From the NCBI RefSeq assembly GCF_016097555.1, contig NC_054702.1, positions 79,899,997 to 79,963,996 of the forward strand: DNA of 64,000 nucleotides, read 5' to 3'. The DNA comes from Gigantopelta aegis. Taxonomy: Eukaryota > Mollusca > Gastropoda > Neomphalida > Peltospiridae. The position numbers and the translations under genes were made by a program. Below the pieces are notes generated by a model. The model was given only the letters and a program-made list of their open reading frames with translations. It had not been told where the DNA came from and did no database searches. Shown here in pieces: positions 12,601-21,999 of the stretch. Each line of letters opens with the position of its first letter. The first letter of the stretch is position 1.

Positions 12601-14653
12601 TGGGCAGGCGGTGCCAGGCAGTTGTCAACACACGCGGAGGCCACACCCGGTATTGACTCCAGATGACCTTGACCTTGGTGGTGTGTCCTATCACTTACTC
12701 ACAATGGACTAGAGTGAATTGTGAACAATCCTGCAACATTTGGTAATTATCGGACTCACCATTCAATAATTAAATCAATTCTCCAAATGTTACGACAATG
12801 TGGTTTTGCGTTTCTTCTTTTGAAGAGTATATATATATATATACAGTCGAACCTGGTTTAACGGTCACCTGTACATAACGGTCACCTGGCTATAACGGCC
12901 ACTATAAATCCCCCCAATGCATTTCCTTCTTTATTTGACCTGTACATAATGGTCACCTGTCCATAACGGCCAGCGGTCACTATTTTTCACCCAAAATCAC
13001 AGGTTGAACCTGCTATAATGGTCACAAGATGATCGTCGTGAAGACTTTTTTTGGTTTATTTTTTGTCCCTGGTATGTCTTTACTTTTTCAATCATCTTAA
13101 AATTTTAAAATTAAATGTGTTTATATGGCCATGTCTGTAGCTTTGGGTTTATTTTCCGTCAAAGTAAAGTTCCATTGTAATTCTCTGATCGTAACTGAAA
13201 AACAAACAGACACTTCCGTGACACGCAGTTACTGGTGGTGTAATTCGATTGGTTCTCAACATCCTCACTGAACAGTAGACAACTTCCCATTGGCTGTACA
13301 TAATGTAATCTGTATGGATGGTCACTCTATCGAGTCTCGAGAAACTAAACAAATGACGTATTATGTTAGGTGTTTCATTGTTTCTAGCCAGACATGATTG
13401 GTAAATAAACATGAATTGCTGAAGGCAGCGGTCATTGAAGATGCCCCGTGTTAGGATTATTTAAGCGACGCCTAATCTTATTCAGCTGTAATCAACGATC
13501 ATACTCCACTGAAGGATTAGCGGTGACATGAAACAAACAAATGAGTTAAACATGTCACATGGGTATTAACCTTCAACTAAACAAAATATCTTCTGCAAGT
13601 CAATGTTAGCATTTGCGAAATATATTAACAAATACATTTGTATGCAAAATACCACCGAAAAATAGTACTGCTTTAACGTTAGAATAGAGAATCGATGTTA
13701 TTAACAAGTCTGAGAAAGGCAATTTAAGTGCGCGAAAGATTGCCGATCATTTTGGTGTAGGACGTTTTCAGATTAATTCTATTTTAAAAAGGAAAGCTGA
13801 TGTTCTGGCTGATTTTGACAATAATGTTTCAGCCGAAAGAAAGAAGTGTTTTATTTAACAACGCACTCAACACATTTTATTTACGGTTATATGGCATCAG
13901 ACATATGGTTAAGGACCACACAGATTTTGAGAGGAAACCCGCTGTCACCACTACTCTTCCGATTGGCAGCAAGGGATCTTTTATTTGCACTTCCCACAGG
14001 CAGGATAGCACAAACCATGGCCTTTGTTGAACCAGTTATGGATCACTGGTCGGTGCAAGTGGTTTACACCTACCCATTGAGCCTTGCGGAGCAGGGTTTG
14101 GAGTCGGTATCTGGATTAAAAATTCCATGCCTCGACTGGGATCCGAACCCAGTACCTACCAGCCTGTAGACCGATGGCCTGCCACGACGCCACCGAGCCC
14201 GGTCAGAGCCGAAAGAAAAAGGCAGAAGAAAGCAACAGGCAATGATGACATAAACAAGCTAGTGTGGGAATAGTTTAAAAAAGCGACATCTTTTTTTGAT
14301 GACAGTTGTGATATGCTTTAGTATATGGGTTCTAATTTTGAACCTGTATGACTGTATATTAAAAAATAAAATGAAGTTTGATGTAATATAAACACTAGGA
14401 TGATCAGAAACACACTTACAGACACAGATATTTTATGTAGAAAAATATGATTAATCATAAAAACATCTCATTTAAGTTTTAGATGGCAACATCTCAAAAA
14501 TTTCAACTAACTCAGGGAATGTTTCTGTATTTACCTGATATCCTCCCCAGACTAACAGTTTATTTCCAACACAGGCTGCAACATGGCCGCTTCTTGGAGG
14601 AATTTCTTCATCCATTGGGATTAGACCTTGGACATCCGAGTTAGCTATGTAAG
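613..14653 (-). CDS. KLHDC2: KLHDC2-like kelch-repeat protein, seven exons, partial
   Basis: Exons on the minus strand, in transcript order: 14653-14535, 10541-10468, 7720-7499, 3491-3398, 3274-3197, 1934-1795, 725-613. All junctions are GT-AG and the phases agree, giving about 280 residues of a kelch beta-propeller. Visible motifs are PRSGHVAACVGNKLLVWGGY, YLPVKDVWLYSVEFNKW, SPRDKTSVWVYKDK, RSWNNQLLVFDPQTWEW, PRAAHGAALAGSKLFVFGG and GRSWHAFRAISNSKVLLYGG. They line up in order with human KLHDC2/KLHDC1. In the family, KLHDC2 is a substrate receptor of a cullin-2 RING ubiquitin ligase that reads C-terminal diglycine degrons; the cullin-binding C-terminus would lie left of position 1 and is not seen. 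The first exon found starts at a CAG acceptor, so an upstream exon is likely. If not, the start is the ATG at 14615-14613. The third exon has an array of duplicated acceptors upstream. KLHDC1 cannot be excluded. Confidence 0.9.
1267..1406. mobile_element. Palindromic repeat, arms of about 56 bp
   Basis: The left arm (acatacattg... with the core CTTCCTATTTATTGCAC) and the right arm (GTGCAATAAATAGGAAG... ending gtatgt) are reverse complements over about 56 bases with a loop of about 30. It is a probable MITE in a KLHDC2 intron. Confidence 0.65.
2145..2235 (-). repeat. Fragment of a tRNA-derived SINE head
   Basis: Contains a tRNA B-box-like string read on the minus strand (TGGGTTCACGTCTC) next to the GGTAGGTACT motif seen in the full SINE at 54603. 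The body is not recognisable. Confidence 0.45.
3564..4060 (+). mobile_element. 3' end of a LINE-type retrotransposon (fragment)
   Basis: A 126-codon open stretch to 3944 resembles the C-terminus of non-LTR retrotransposon ORF2. It has an HVFFHC motif like the zinc-binding region after reverse transcriptase, followed by a helical stretch (FLWSKAIRVIWTTRK) common in such tails. No reverse transcriptase domain remains. The following 100 bases may be its 3' UTR. It is 5'-truncated and inserted in a KLHDC2 intron. The clade cannot be told. Confidence 0.5.
4060..4867. other. Intronic stretch without a recognised feature
   Basis: AT-rich KLHDC2 intron. No exon, RNA gene or clear repeat end was found. 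Confidence 0.5.
4868..6986 (+). mobile_element. pogo/Tigger-type DNA transposon, decayed
   Basis: The ends are CAGTGAAACCCCTCAAAACC on the left and its complement (TTTTGAGGAGTTTCACTG) on the right, flanked by TA on both sides (4866-4867 and 6987-6988). Length is about 2.1 kb. Inner copies of the aaaccgga motif near both ends look like transposase-binding repeats. The coding part (about 5290-6751) encodes a CENP-B-type helix-turn-helix and a DDE_1 domain. Confidence 0.9.
5290..6751 (+). pseudogene. pogo/Tigger transposase, broken
   Basis: In order: remnants of the N-terminal helix-turn-helix (5290-5450), a CENP-B/HTH_Tnp segment (5462-5690, with GSNGWLDRWKSRY), then a DDE_1 domain. The catalytic blocks are NCYETSLYF (about 5731), LMDNATSH (about 6045) and TTSYLQPLDRG (about 6120). 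The usual first aspartate of the NxDET block is tyrosine, so the first catalytic residue is lost. The frame shifts before 5462 and a stop falls at 5825-5827, with reading resuming at once. The C-terminal tail is acidic, as in the family. It is not expected to be active. Confidence 0.88.
7499..7720 (-). CDS. KLHDC2: KLHDC2-like exon adjoining the duplicated-acceptor array
   Basis: This 222-base exon starts at an acceptor after a TTATTGTAG tract and ends at a GTAAGT donor. It encodes a blade beginning TKQVTSGQYPPGLSGA and ending SVWVYKDK. The preceding exon ends two bases into a Trp codon and this one completes it, matching the family Trp before the degron-binding propeller blade. It is the copy nearest the downstream intron. 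The first 80 bases of the exon and its acceptor recur seven more times upstream in the transcript sense. Confidence 0.88.
7681..9105 (-). repeat. 100-bp tandem array of a KLHDC2 splice acceptor plus exon start
   Basis: Eight units with an exact 100-base spacing, marked by the string caggcctgga at 7681, 7781, 7881 (split by an inserted element), 8651, 8751, 8851, 8951 and 9051. In the gene sense each unit holds a pyrimidine tract, TTATTGTAG, then 80 bases of exon. Units are nearly identical. The outermost unit has a different pyrimidine tract and directly abuts a SINE. Read in the exon frame, each extra copy ends at the TAG of the next acceptor, so only the last acceptor keeps the open frame. 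Each copy also has a donor-like CAG/GTAACA ten bases after the acceptor. Confidence 0.95.
7890..8554. mobile_element. Non-autonomous DNA transposon with 16-bp TIRs inside the exon array
   Basis: The terminal inverted repeats are ACCCATATTCACAAAA at the left and its exact complement at the right. The target CCTGG is duplicated on both sides (7885-7889 and 8555-8559). Both ends are full of TTACGT-type motifs in opposite orientation, plausible transposase-binding repeats. No transposase is encoded. The site sits inside one unit of the 100-bp array, so the array already existed when the element landed. Superfamily not assigned. Confidence 0.85.
9106..9403 (-). repeat. tRNA-derived SINE (type 2), minus orientation
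   Basis: Read on the minus strand it starts with a tRNA-like head (GACGTAGCTCAGTGGTAAAA), passes a shared core (about 9225-9260) and ends in the tail with TCTAAAGGTGTTGC. The 3' tail touches the KLHDC2 exon array. About 300 bp, near full length. Confidence 0.85.
9990..10340. repeat. Duplicated module ending in an inverted motif, MITE-like
   Basis: Two direct copies of a module of about 135 bp (about 10000-10125 and 10130-10230) share the strings aatcgccat and aaagctatata and a motif ending ggyattgcg. The right part has repeats of gacagacgga and ends with agtccccttctg...ggggacta, a short inverted pair. It looks like one end of a non-autonomous DNA transposon. Family not assigned. Confidence 0.5.
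10661..10761. repeat. Tetranucleotide microsatellite (TGAG)n then (TGAA)n
   Basis: About 19 TGAG units run to 10737, then about six TGAA units. On the minus strand this forms the 3' tail of the adjoining type-5 SINE, so the microsatellite probably grew from a SINE tail. Confidence 0.9.
10762..11040 (-). repeat. SINE type 5, minus orientation
   Basis: Contains the shared SINE core (aaggcagcaagggatctttt, with cccacaggcaggat) but a different tail (tgtatgtttaatgacacccc). Similar tails occur at about 35483-35600 and 43025-43110. Confidence 0.65.
11150..11310. repeat. Fragment of the TTAA MITE family B
   Basis: Shares a long stretch with the full copy at 49431-49789, including gactaataa, cagtgtctgtatattcaatg and the following aaataatttt block. 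Both ends are missing or decayed. Confidence 0.6.
11520..11591 (+). promoter_or_regulatory. Likely transposase promoter: three CACGTG boxes and a TATA box
   Basis: CACGTG occurs three times between 11521 and 11570 and is followed by TATAAAAG at about 11584, some 65 bases before the transposase ATG. Spacing fits a compact RNA polymerase II promoter inside the element. Similar CACGTG boxes survive in the MITE at 62595. Function is inferred. Confidence 0.55.
11650..12656 (+). pseudogene. Tc1-like transposase with one stop and one frameshift
   Basis: It starts MPRLSEPQRNNAIGRLDAGE. A paired-like helix-turn-helix follows (HVSPSTISRLWDRY, then RSGRPRVTT, an AT-hook-like GRPR). The catalytic domain has FSDESRF, YDNARPHTA and SPDLNPIEHLWDEL. 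There are 34 residues between the second D and the E, hence DD34E. Only two lesions are seen: a TGA at 12028-12030 inside an otherwise continuous frame, and a one-base shift in a G run near 12205. Length of about 335 residues is normal for Tc1. Any activity would depend on other copies. Confidence 0.92.
12844..14330 (+). mobile_element. pogo-type transposon remnant, interrupted by a SINE
   Basis: The left end is CAGTCGAACCTGGTTTAACG after TA, with repeated taacggtcacctg motifs, typical of pogo ends. At about 13700-13850 a helix-turn-helix peptide is readable (SARKIADHFGVG...ILKRKADVL). It resumes after the SINE with KKATGNDDINKLVW, then a stop. The right end was not found, so the 3' limit is approximate. 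Confidence 0.7.
13850..14208 (-). repeat. SINE type 1 inserted in the pogo remnant
   Basis: Full-length SINE with its tRNA head at the right (read minus: GGTGGCGTCGTGGCAGGCCA, then GGTTCGGATCC as B box). The string AGCCGAAAGAAA flanks both sides (about 13831 and 14207), a target-site duplication. It splits the transposase frame of the host element. Confidence 0.9.
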
Positions 14654-16482
14654 CTGCAACAACAGAGTAACAGTTTCTTGTGAACATAATACAAATCGAT
14701 TTGCATCAAGGATCACAGTTTGATCGTATTTAATCAGTTTGAATTATATGAACTTACGAAGTATTTGAATTATTAGGAAAGATGCTATAAATCCCTAATT
14801 TACCTTTAATAACTGTTCAGCATTTGTTTTCTTTATATACAGATGAAAAAACCCCCACCAAAAACCCATCATCTAAACTGTAGGATCCGAACAATTTCAG
14901 CTAACATTTTTTGCAGCTATCAACTTAGAATTTTATAATTGATCATCACATCAGAAGATCCCAACCAATAATTTTTGTTAAAATTATAATCAATCACTTG
15001 AACTCAACATCATTGGCACAAATGTCATGTTGTTTAATTAGTATTTAAATAACAAATTGAAATATCATTAGAAATAAACAGACATTTCAATTATTTTGTT
15101 CAATAATGCCTTCAATGTGCCTACCTTAATATATTATGGTAAAAGATTTAAATTCCTGGAAACAGAATGTACATAATGTCATTTATTTAATTAATAATCA
15201 ATTAAGTAATTGATAAGTGATGACTGATTTTCTTTTAATTTTTTATCAGATTCCCAACACTTAAATATTAACAATAATTTCTTTCTTTTTTTAAATGTAG
15301 GCTACATGTGTAGTTCTAATCTGAACATATTAAACTATCATACTTTAAAAGATTGACAACTGGAAACTTTTCATCTTGTCCAAACAGTGATTTATAAACA
15401 AAAATGGTAACAATATATTTTTCTTTGCTATTTGTATAAATCAAAGTAAAATATATATTTACTTATTTGATCTAAAGTTTTAAAACACTACTGTACCTTG
15501 CATTATTGAGTAAACATCTCTTGCTGGTTTAATTCTAAAATCACTATGACCATGCTAAATTAAATATAGGCCTAACCTTTGAGATTGGGGGTTTTTTTAG
15601 TTTATTTTTTTATTCAGTCTCTGTCACTTCAACGCGTGTAATTAATCAACTGTAGTTAACAACCATCAAAACAATATGACCCTACAGTACACAATGCATT
15701 TATATTTTAAAGTGCGATATCATGTTAAATTGTTATTCTGCATTTTACTATGTCACTGTGCTGCGCGTGTCACTGTCAAAAAAAACGTGGTGCAATTGTA
15801 AACAATCTAAAGAAAAACAAACAAGTAGGCCTAGTGGTCACGGACAACAACGCAGTCAGCTGATCATGCTTTCACTAAAATAGCTGTCACCACACACATA
15901 CATGTATGTTGTCAGAATTTAACAACAAGAAGAACTACAACCAACAAACACAATTGTAAGAAACCCACAATAATGGTTACATCCCTTACACCATCAACTA
16001 AAAAATATAAAATAGAGTTACTTCCCATCACCTGTCTTTACTTAAATGACAGCATTCATGAATGTTTTAGGAAAACGTTTACATTCGTGTGTATTTCGAG
16101 AAATCAGTTATCAAATTAATTATCAAAATAAAAGTAAAGCGACTAACTACCGAGTAGCTAGTGTCACTAATCATGCGGCAAACAAACACAATTCTAACAA
16201 TGCCAAGAAAGAGGTAGGCTAATGGTCTCACAAAACACAAACGTCTACCATTTCCAAAGCTTTAACTCAAAGTTAGCGGTCAACTTAGATACAATATGTC
16301 GTAGAATTGATACAACCCCTATATCCAACAGGAACCATTTGATGTTTATTTCAGATCAGGTTTAGAACTATAAATTTTAATGTGCTGTCCTGTGAGATAT
16401 ATAGTCCACATGACATTGTGACATATCCTCAGGTTCTACCTAAAGACTTGTTATATTAGTAAAGTCTGAACCACATTGTTAA
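14654..16482. other. Upstream region between KLHDC2 and COA8
   Basis: AT-rich. It must hold, or lie near, the 5' ends of the divergent KLHDC2 and COA8 genes. Slightly more CpG is seen at about 15750-15860 and 16140-16220, but no first exon could be supported. Confidence 0.4.
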
Positions 16483-16810
16483 AGGGACATACCCTAGTTT
16501 TTAAACACTAAGGCATATTTTTTACTATTAGAGCCGTTTTTGATAACTAAAATCATTCTTTACTTAGATTTTATTGTTTAGATTATGCATTTCCGTACAT
16601 TCGAAGTGTTTTTGGTCATCCTAGTGTTTTTAATATAAAATGCATTTATCATATTTTTAAAAACGCACGTATGTCTGAGAAGTAACAGTTATAGAATCAA
16701 GTTTTTCTATTTTTAGACGGTATTTCACCATTTCAAAGTCACAGACTCATGTTTCACTCAATTGTAACTTTATCCAGATGTGTTATAGGTTTGTAGATTA
16801 ACCAAACTTT
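16483..16810. mobile_element. TTAA MITE family A, one end missing
   Basis: Begins AGGGACATACCCTAGTTT after TTAA and matches the complete copy at 50403-50772 over most of its length. The right terminus is not recognisable. Confidence 0.8.
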
Positions 16811-17264
16811 CATCAATTATTCTCCTGCCTTACATTACCAATCAGTTTTACCCACATCCAGACAGAAATCGTGAAAAAAACATAACAATGATACAAATTC
16901 CACATACTAGATGATAAACATGTTACCTATCTTGACTTTGCTAAGATCTCCTATGACAAAAAGCATGCAATTTTTCACTCTCTGCCATTTTACTTTTTTA
17001 TGGAATAGTCTTCAAGAAGGGTTGAAGCCTCTGAATATGTGACAAAATTAATATGACATCAGCACGATTGCATTTATAAGACGTTATGACGTTGTTAGAT
17101 TATGACACATCCATTTTCCCATCTTGGAGAGTATTCCATAAAAAGGCAAAATGGCAGCGAGCACAAAATTACAAGCAGTCGATATAAGTGACATAGTTAT
17201 CATCTAGTGTGTGGATCTGTGTCATTTTGCTAGAATATATGTTTAACCCAAATTTGAGGATTTG

Positions 17265-17283
17265 CCCCCCCCCCCCCCCCCCC
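17265..17283. repeat. Poly-C run, 19 bases
   Basis: Pure C tract. It is one of several long G or C runs in this AT-rich window. Confidence 0.98.
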
Positions 17284-18039
17284 GCATCTTGTATGCTTAT
17301 GATTTGGGTTATGAACCTTCAAAGCTTAAAATTACTTAAGTGAGAAGCATAATTCAGCTCTTCTGAAAAAACTAAATAATCCTGTTCATTAAAAACAGAA
17401 TATTCTGAAAATTAACAGGAAACACAGCTAGTATATCACAGTGTACATGTACATACCCGACTCTTTAACAGTGACGGACACAGAATGCAAGCATACCTAG
17501 TTAATAATATTTGTAATCAATATTCTACCTCTCATCCTGTTCGGATGACAGATGTTGCCATGGATGTTGACAATAAAGCTATATCAAATGATATATTTAT
17601 TCATTTGGGTGTTTATAACATTAACCTACAATTGATATTTTCCTTCAATGATATATCTGCCATTTTGGTTGTTATATTCTGCATTTTTTAATTATTATTA
17701 ATATTTTTTTTAATGACAAAGTTCAGTTAGCATGCTAACTTCAATATGTTTAGAGTCTACTGATATATGTTTTTCTTTGCTATAATCTATTAAAATGGTT
17801 CATTTTTTGTTTGTATTTGTTTTGGGGGTTTTGGCATCTTCAAATTCTTTTAAATGTTTTTCTTTATTTTGTTTTGGTACAGTATAAAAATAAATAATGC
17901 TGCATTATAGATTTTCTTATTAATATTAAAAAAGGTTATATTTTTAATTTCTATAATTTGGTTTATCTTGATAGCTATTGGTAAATTATTATATATATTT
18001 TTTAATCTTTAAAATAACTACCGTTATCCAGTTTCATTT

Positions 18040-18185
18040 TACATTTAGTTTTCAAAATCTTGAATATTTCTAGTCATTTAAAAATGGATTAGCAACTACT
18101 GTTTAATGTTTTAAAATTGTATCTCTGCTACACAATTTGCGTAGTGAATCGCGACATGATACTGGACAAAATGTTTCATTTTGGT
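18040..18185. repeat. Fragment of the CAGGGAACATTT MITE family
   Basis: Shares the strings attagcaacta, ttttaaaattgt and gaatcgcgacatgatact with the copy at 34090-34222. Other fragments lie at about 19425-19490, 20680-20740 and 42740-42860. Confidence 0.6.
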
Positions 18186-18231
18186 TACTGTAAGTCTTTA
18201 TCTTATGCAGAAGTTATTTTTTCCTTTGTAG

Positions 18232-21200
18232 AAGAAAATCCACATCAAAGCAGAAACACCTGAAGATGTGAAATGTGACTGGGTTGGTCCCCCAGATTTT
18301 TCCTCCAACATTCGCCCGGTCAAACTTCACATACCAGCTGATGAGTCTCAGCTTGAAAGAAATTACAGGCTAAAAAGGGAAGAAATTGTCAAGTGGAACC
18401 ATGATTTCTGGACACAAAATAATGCAAATTTTTTAAAGGTATTTCTAATTAACTGTTAATTTCCATTCGGTTAAGTTAGATTGTTTTATTATAGGCATTC
18501 TAAAATATGAATTGATAATTCCTTTTAATAACACCATAAGCATTTTACAGAAGCCTACTAGCTCTATCATTTATGGCATCAGACACATTTTGCCTTTGCT
18601 ACATGTATGTAGACCTGTAGAAATATGATCTGCTAATCTGATTTCAACTTTCAATTTTGAATGTTTTATTTGAATGTCTGATTTCAACTTTCAGGGTTTT
18701 TTAGTACAAGTTGTTTTCTTTGATGATGCCACTAAAGCACACCGATACATTAATCATTGGCTGTTGGATGTCAGACATTTGATAATTCTGACATATAGAC
18801 CTAAAGGAAACCTGCTACATTGTTCCAATAGCAACACAGAATCTTTTGTATGCACCCTCCTCCCCCCAACAAACAGGCAGCACATACCATGGCCTTAGAT
18901 ATACCAGTCATATACTGATTGGAATGGGAAACCACCCAATCAGAGAAAGAGTCCACTGATGGTGTTTAATCTTTCAACTCAAGCAACTCTGGGGAGCGCT
19001 CTACCGAGGTAGATCCTGCCCATTTTAAACAGTTTGTGCTGAGAACTTGTGTTAAGTCTTTTTCCACCAGAATCGGCCAAATAGGAATGACATCTGAAGT
19101 GGAGGAAGAGGGAGCCAGATTTTCATTCAGGAGACAAAAAAAAAACAATCAAAAAAACCCAACCAACTTTAATAATAATTATTATGATCTTTTATTTCCA
19201 TCTTTTACATCTTGATTGTGTGTACAGTGCAGTCTGCTTGGACAGAAATAGAATGTGTGTGTGCTAATTAAACAGATTTAATATTTCCTGCACTATCCTA
19301 TGACCAAATGATCACTGTGAGACTTGGTTGTTGTTGATGCCATTCTGTAAACTCCATCACTGTTTTACCAAATTTTTAAAAACTTGTTTTTAATCAGTCT
19401 TCTAATGAAGGGAACATTTTGTTTTTTTAAATTTTGATTAGCAACATTTCTAGTCTATTAAAAATTGATTAGCAACTACTTTTTATATGCTCGTCCATGA
19501 TGGGTCGTATTATGGCATGGCATTGTCCATCCATCCACTGTCCGTCTGTTAACTTTATCTTGTCCGGACCATATCTTCCAAACAGATTCATACAGGACCA
19601 TCAAACCTCACATGTAGGAACAGCTTTGGATGGCGGTGTGTCACACATTATTACTAGGTCACTGTGACCTACTTTTCACGGTCTACTGCACATAATATTA
19701 AATCCTTGTCTGGACCATATCTTGCATACAGGAACAGTAAATCCTTGTTCGGACCATATCTTGCATACAGATGCATACAGGGCCATCAAACCTCACATGT
19801 AGGAACAACTTAGAATGGCAGTGTGTCGCATACACAGACACTTGACACATATTCATAATCATATTGGTAAACATGAATAAAATTCAAAATTTGTTGCATA
19901 TCAGTAAACTTGATATATTTTCCCAACATTTTGCTTATACTGTCTTCATACATGACAAATTGATTGCCACTTAACGTGTATTTACATGTACAAAAAATTT
20001 CGATCCCTACTGTATTTTTTTATATAGTAGGAATAGAAATTTTTGGTACATGTAATTACTTGTTAAATGACAATAAAGTTGTCATGTATTAAGACAGTAA
20101 ATTCAATTATTGTGGAAATTTACATAAATCAACATTAAAAACATTTCATTTTGGTATACTCTTCTTCAAATATATTACATTGATTTATACAATAATTCTG
20201 TCAAGTAGGGATAGAAATTTTGGTATATGTAAATACACGTTAAGTGGCAATAATTTTGTCATGTATGAAGAGAATATGAGCAAAATATTGAGGAAATATA
20301 TCAAATTTACTGATATACAAGAGAATTTTCATTTTTATTCATTTATATACTAATATGTGTCAAGTACCTGTGGTCACATACTATTACTAGGTCACTGTGA
20401 CCCACTTTTCATGGTATATTGCACATAACAGTAAATCCTTGTCCGGGTCATATCTTGCATACAGATGCATACATGACCATCAAACCTCACGTAGGAACAA
20501 CTTGAGATGGTGATGTGTCACATACAATTACTAGATCATTGTGATACAAATAAATCAAATAATTTGTCTGTATTCACATAATTGGAATTGAATCATACCC
20601 TTAACATATTAATTAATATAGATATGGTTTTCCATCAAACTCCTGACGGGCATATCATGTACCTCACCGGTACTCTTGTTAATGTTTTAAAATTGTTTAG
20701 TGATCTCTGAAACTTTCATAGTGAATTGCAATTGTTTTTTATGGTTTTATTTGGGGGGTTTGGGGTTGTTTTTTTGCTATATTTTGGTGTTCCCATGTTA
20801 TTTTAAGAATTACCGTTTACCATTAAATCTTTTTAGTACTATTATACACTTCAGTTTTATGGAATTTTTAAAAAACTTATTTTTGTTTTTATTTACCTTC
20901 TTTTAATTTCGGCCAATTTGTCTGTGAGGGTTGATGTTCTTTTATCTGCCTGTTAAAGATTACCATTTAAAATCTGTTCAGTCTTATTCTATAATTCTTG
21001 AAGCCCTTATTTGTTATTTTTATCAAGGAAAAAGAAGAATTCATAAAGGAAAAAACAAGTGGACAAAGTGATCGTGATGACAAAGACCCTTCAAAAAGCT
21101 TGACACCAGAAGAAATGTCTGTTTTCTACCGAGAATTTCTCCAAAAATACTATAAAAAGCATTTGTACTACAATATGTGAGTCATTTCCAGTAATGTGCA

Positions 21201-21950
21201 AATTGTGATGGCATGTGAGGGATACAAATTGAGTTAGGTCTTTTCACTCCTTCACCCACTAAATCATTGATAATAATCGATACAATGAGTCCGACAGGAA
21301 GGTGAAGTGACATGGGTAGGAACTTTAAAGAGAAATTTAATATACAGGGTGTATACTACCAAATCAGATCCCATAGACGGCAATAGTAACATATGTGGCT
21401 AAAATTCCTACTTGCAGTGTATCAATCGACATAAACGCCACGGATATAAATACTACCACCCCTCACCCTTAAAGTGAATAAGAAAAAATTGGTGGTCAAG
21501 CTGCTCATTTCTGAGATAACGGGTAGCCTCTATGACTACCCAAGTTCCGCAAGTTTTTTTTTTTTATAGGTACCCCATACATGTTTCAAGCACAAGGCTA
21601 CTTGGCACAGTGGTACTAGATGACATAAAATTGCATACATTTTTTGTCCAGATGAAACTATTTTTTTTACAGCACTCACTCACATTTATCACCAATCACA
21701 GGACTTGTGGTGTTCACTTTTCTATCAAACATTGGGTTGACCTCAAACTTTGACCCAGCCGGAAGATATTTGGATTAGTACTACCTACTAGTCTTTAAAA
21801 ATACTTTTTTTTTTTTTTAACAAGCAATAAAAGTAATTTTTATGGTTTATTTGCAGGGACTGGTACAAAAGGAACATCCAGCTGCTATGGCCAGCACTCC
21901 AAGTTGCTGTTTATGGTGTTAAAAAGAAAATGTTTCATAAAAAAACATGA
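18232..21950 (+). CDS. COA8: COA8 (APOPT1) cytochrome c oxidase assembly factor, 5' exon not found
   Basis: Exons 18232-18438, 21028-21176 and 21857-21950 (stop TGA at 21948-21950) join in phase to 149 residues. The start CDWVGPPDFSSNIRPV, then LERNYRLKREEIVKWNHDFW, EKEEFIKEK, LTPEEMSVFYREFLQKYYKK and DWYKRN match human COA8 in order. In the family this is a mitochondrial inner-membrane-associated factor needed for cytochrome c oxidase (complex IV) assembly. The mitochondrial presequence should be in an upstream exon ending in phase 0, which I could not identify. The splice sites are an acceptor after TTTGTAG, a donor AAAG/GTATTT, a donor AATAT/GTGAGT and an acceptor TTTGCAG. Confidence 0.92.
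18722..18905 (-). repeat. Decayed SINE type 2
   Basis: Recognisable by atgccactaaagcacaccga, ttggctgttggatgtcagac and ccatggccttagatatacca. Substitutions and small gaps make it older than the other copies. It lies in a COA8 intron. Confidence 0.75.
19493..20550. repeat. Unclassified repeat, split by a foldback element
   Basis: The strings ggaccatatcttgcatacag, catcaaacctcacatgtagg and ctaggtcactgtgacc recur several times between 19560-19832 and 20373-20540. It is interrupted at 19833-20372 by an inserted element. Intron of COA8. Confidence 0.6.
19833..20372. mobile_element. hAT-like foldback element
   Basis: The ends are CACAGACACTTGACACAT and the complement of CACAGGTACTTGACACAT, with arms of about 170 bp. 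The flanks GTCGCATA (19825-19832) and GTCACATA (20373-20380) form an 8-bp target duplication with one mismatch, as in the hAT superfamily. A third copy of the arm motif lies in the middle (about 20027). No coding capacity. Confidence 0.75.
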
Positions 21951-21999
21951 ACAAAAACTGCTTCAATTTTGTTTTGTTAATAGTGTCTGTTATGTTTTC

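Larger units (their letters stand above)
11335..12827 (+). mobile_element. Tc1-like (DD34E) transposon, nearly intact
   Basis: The ends are CTCTTCAAAAAAAGAAACGC and its near-complement GCGTTTCTTCTTTTGAAGAG, with TA target sites at 11333-11334 and 12828-12829. Length is 1493 bp. The interior is clearly richer in GC than the host DNA around it. The good ends and the near-complete transposase suggest a recent arrival. Confidence 0.93.

Noticed and set aside
17485-17691. 68-codon frame as the missing first COA8 exon
   Set aside because: No presequence-like composition, no donor in phase 0 and no family similarity.
18966-19148. 60-codon minus-strand frame upstream of a SINE
   Set aside because: No family match, and it lies in a COA8 intron next to a decayed SINE.
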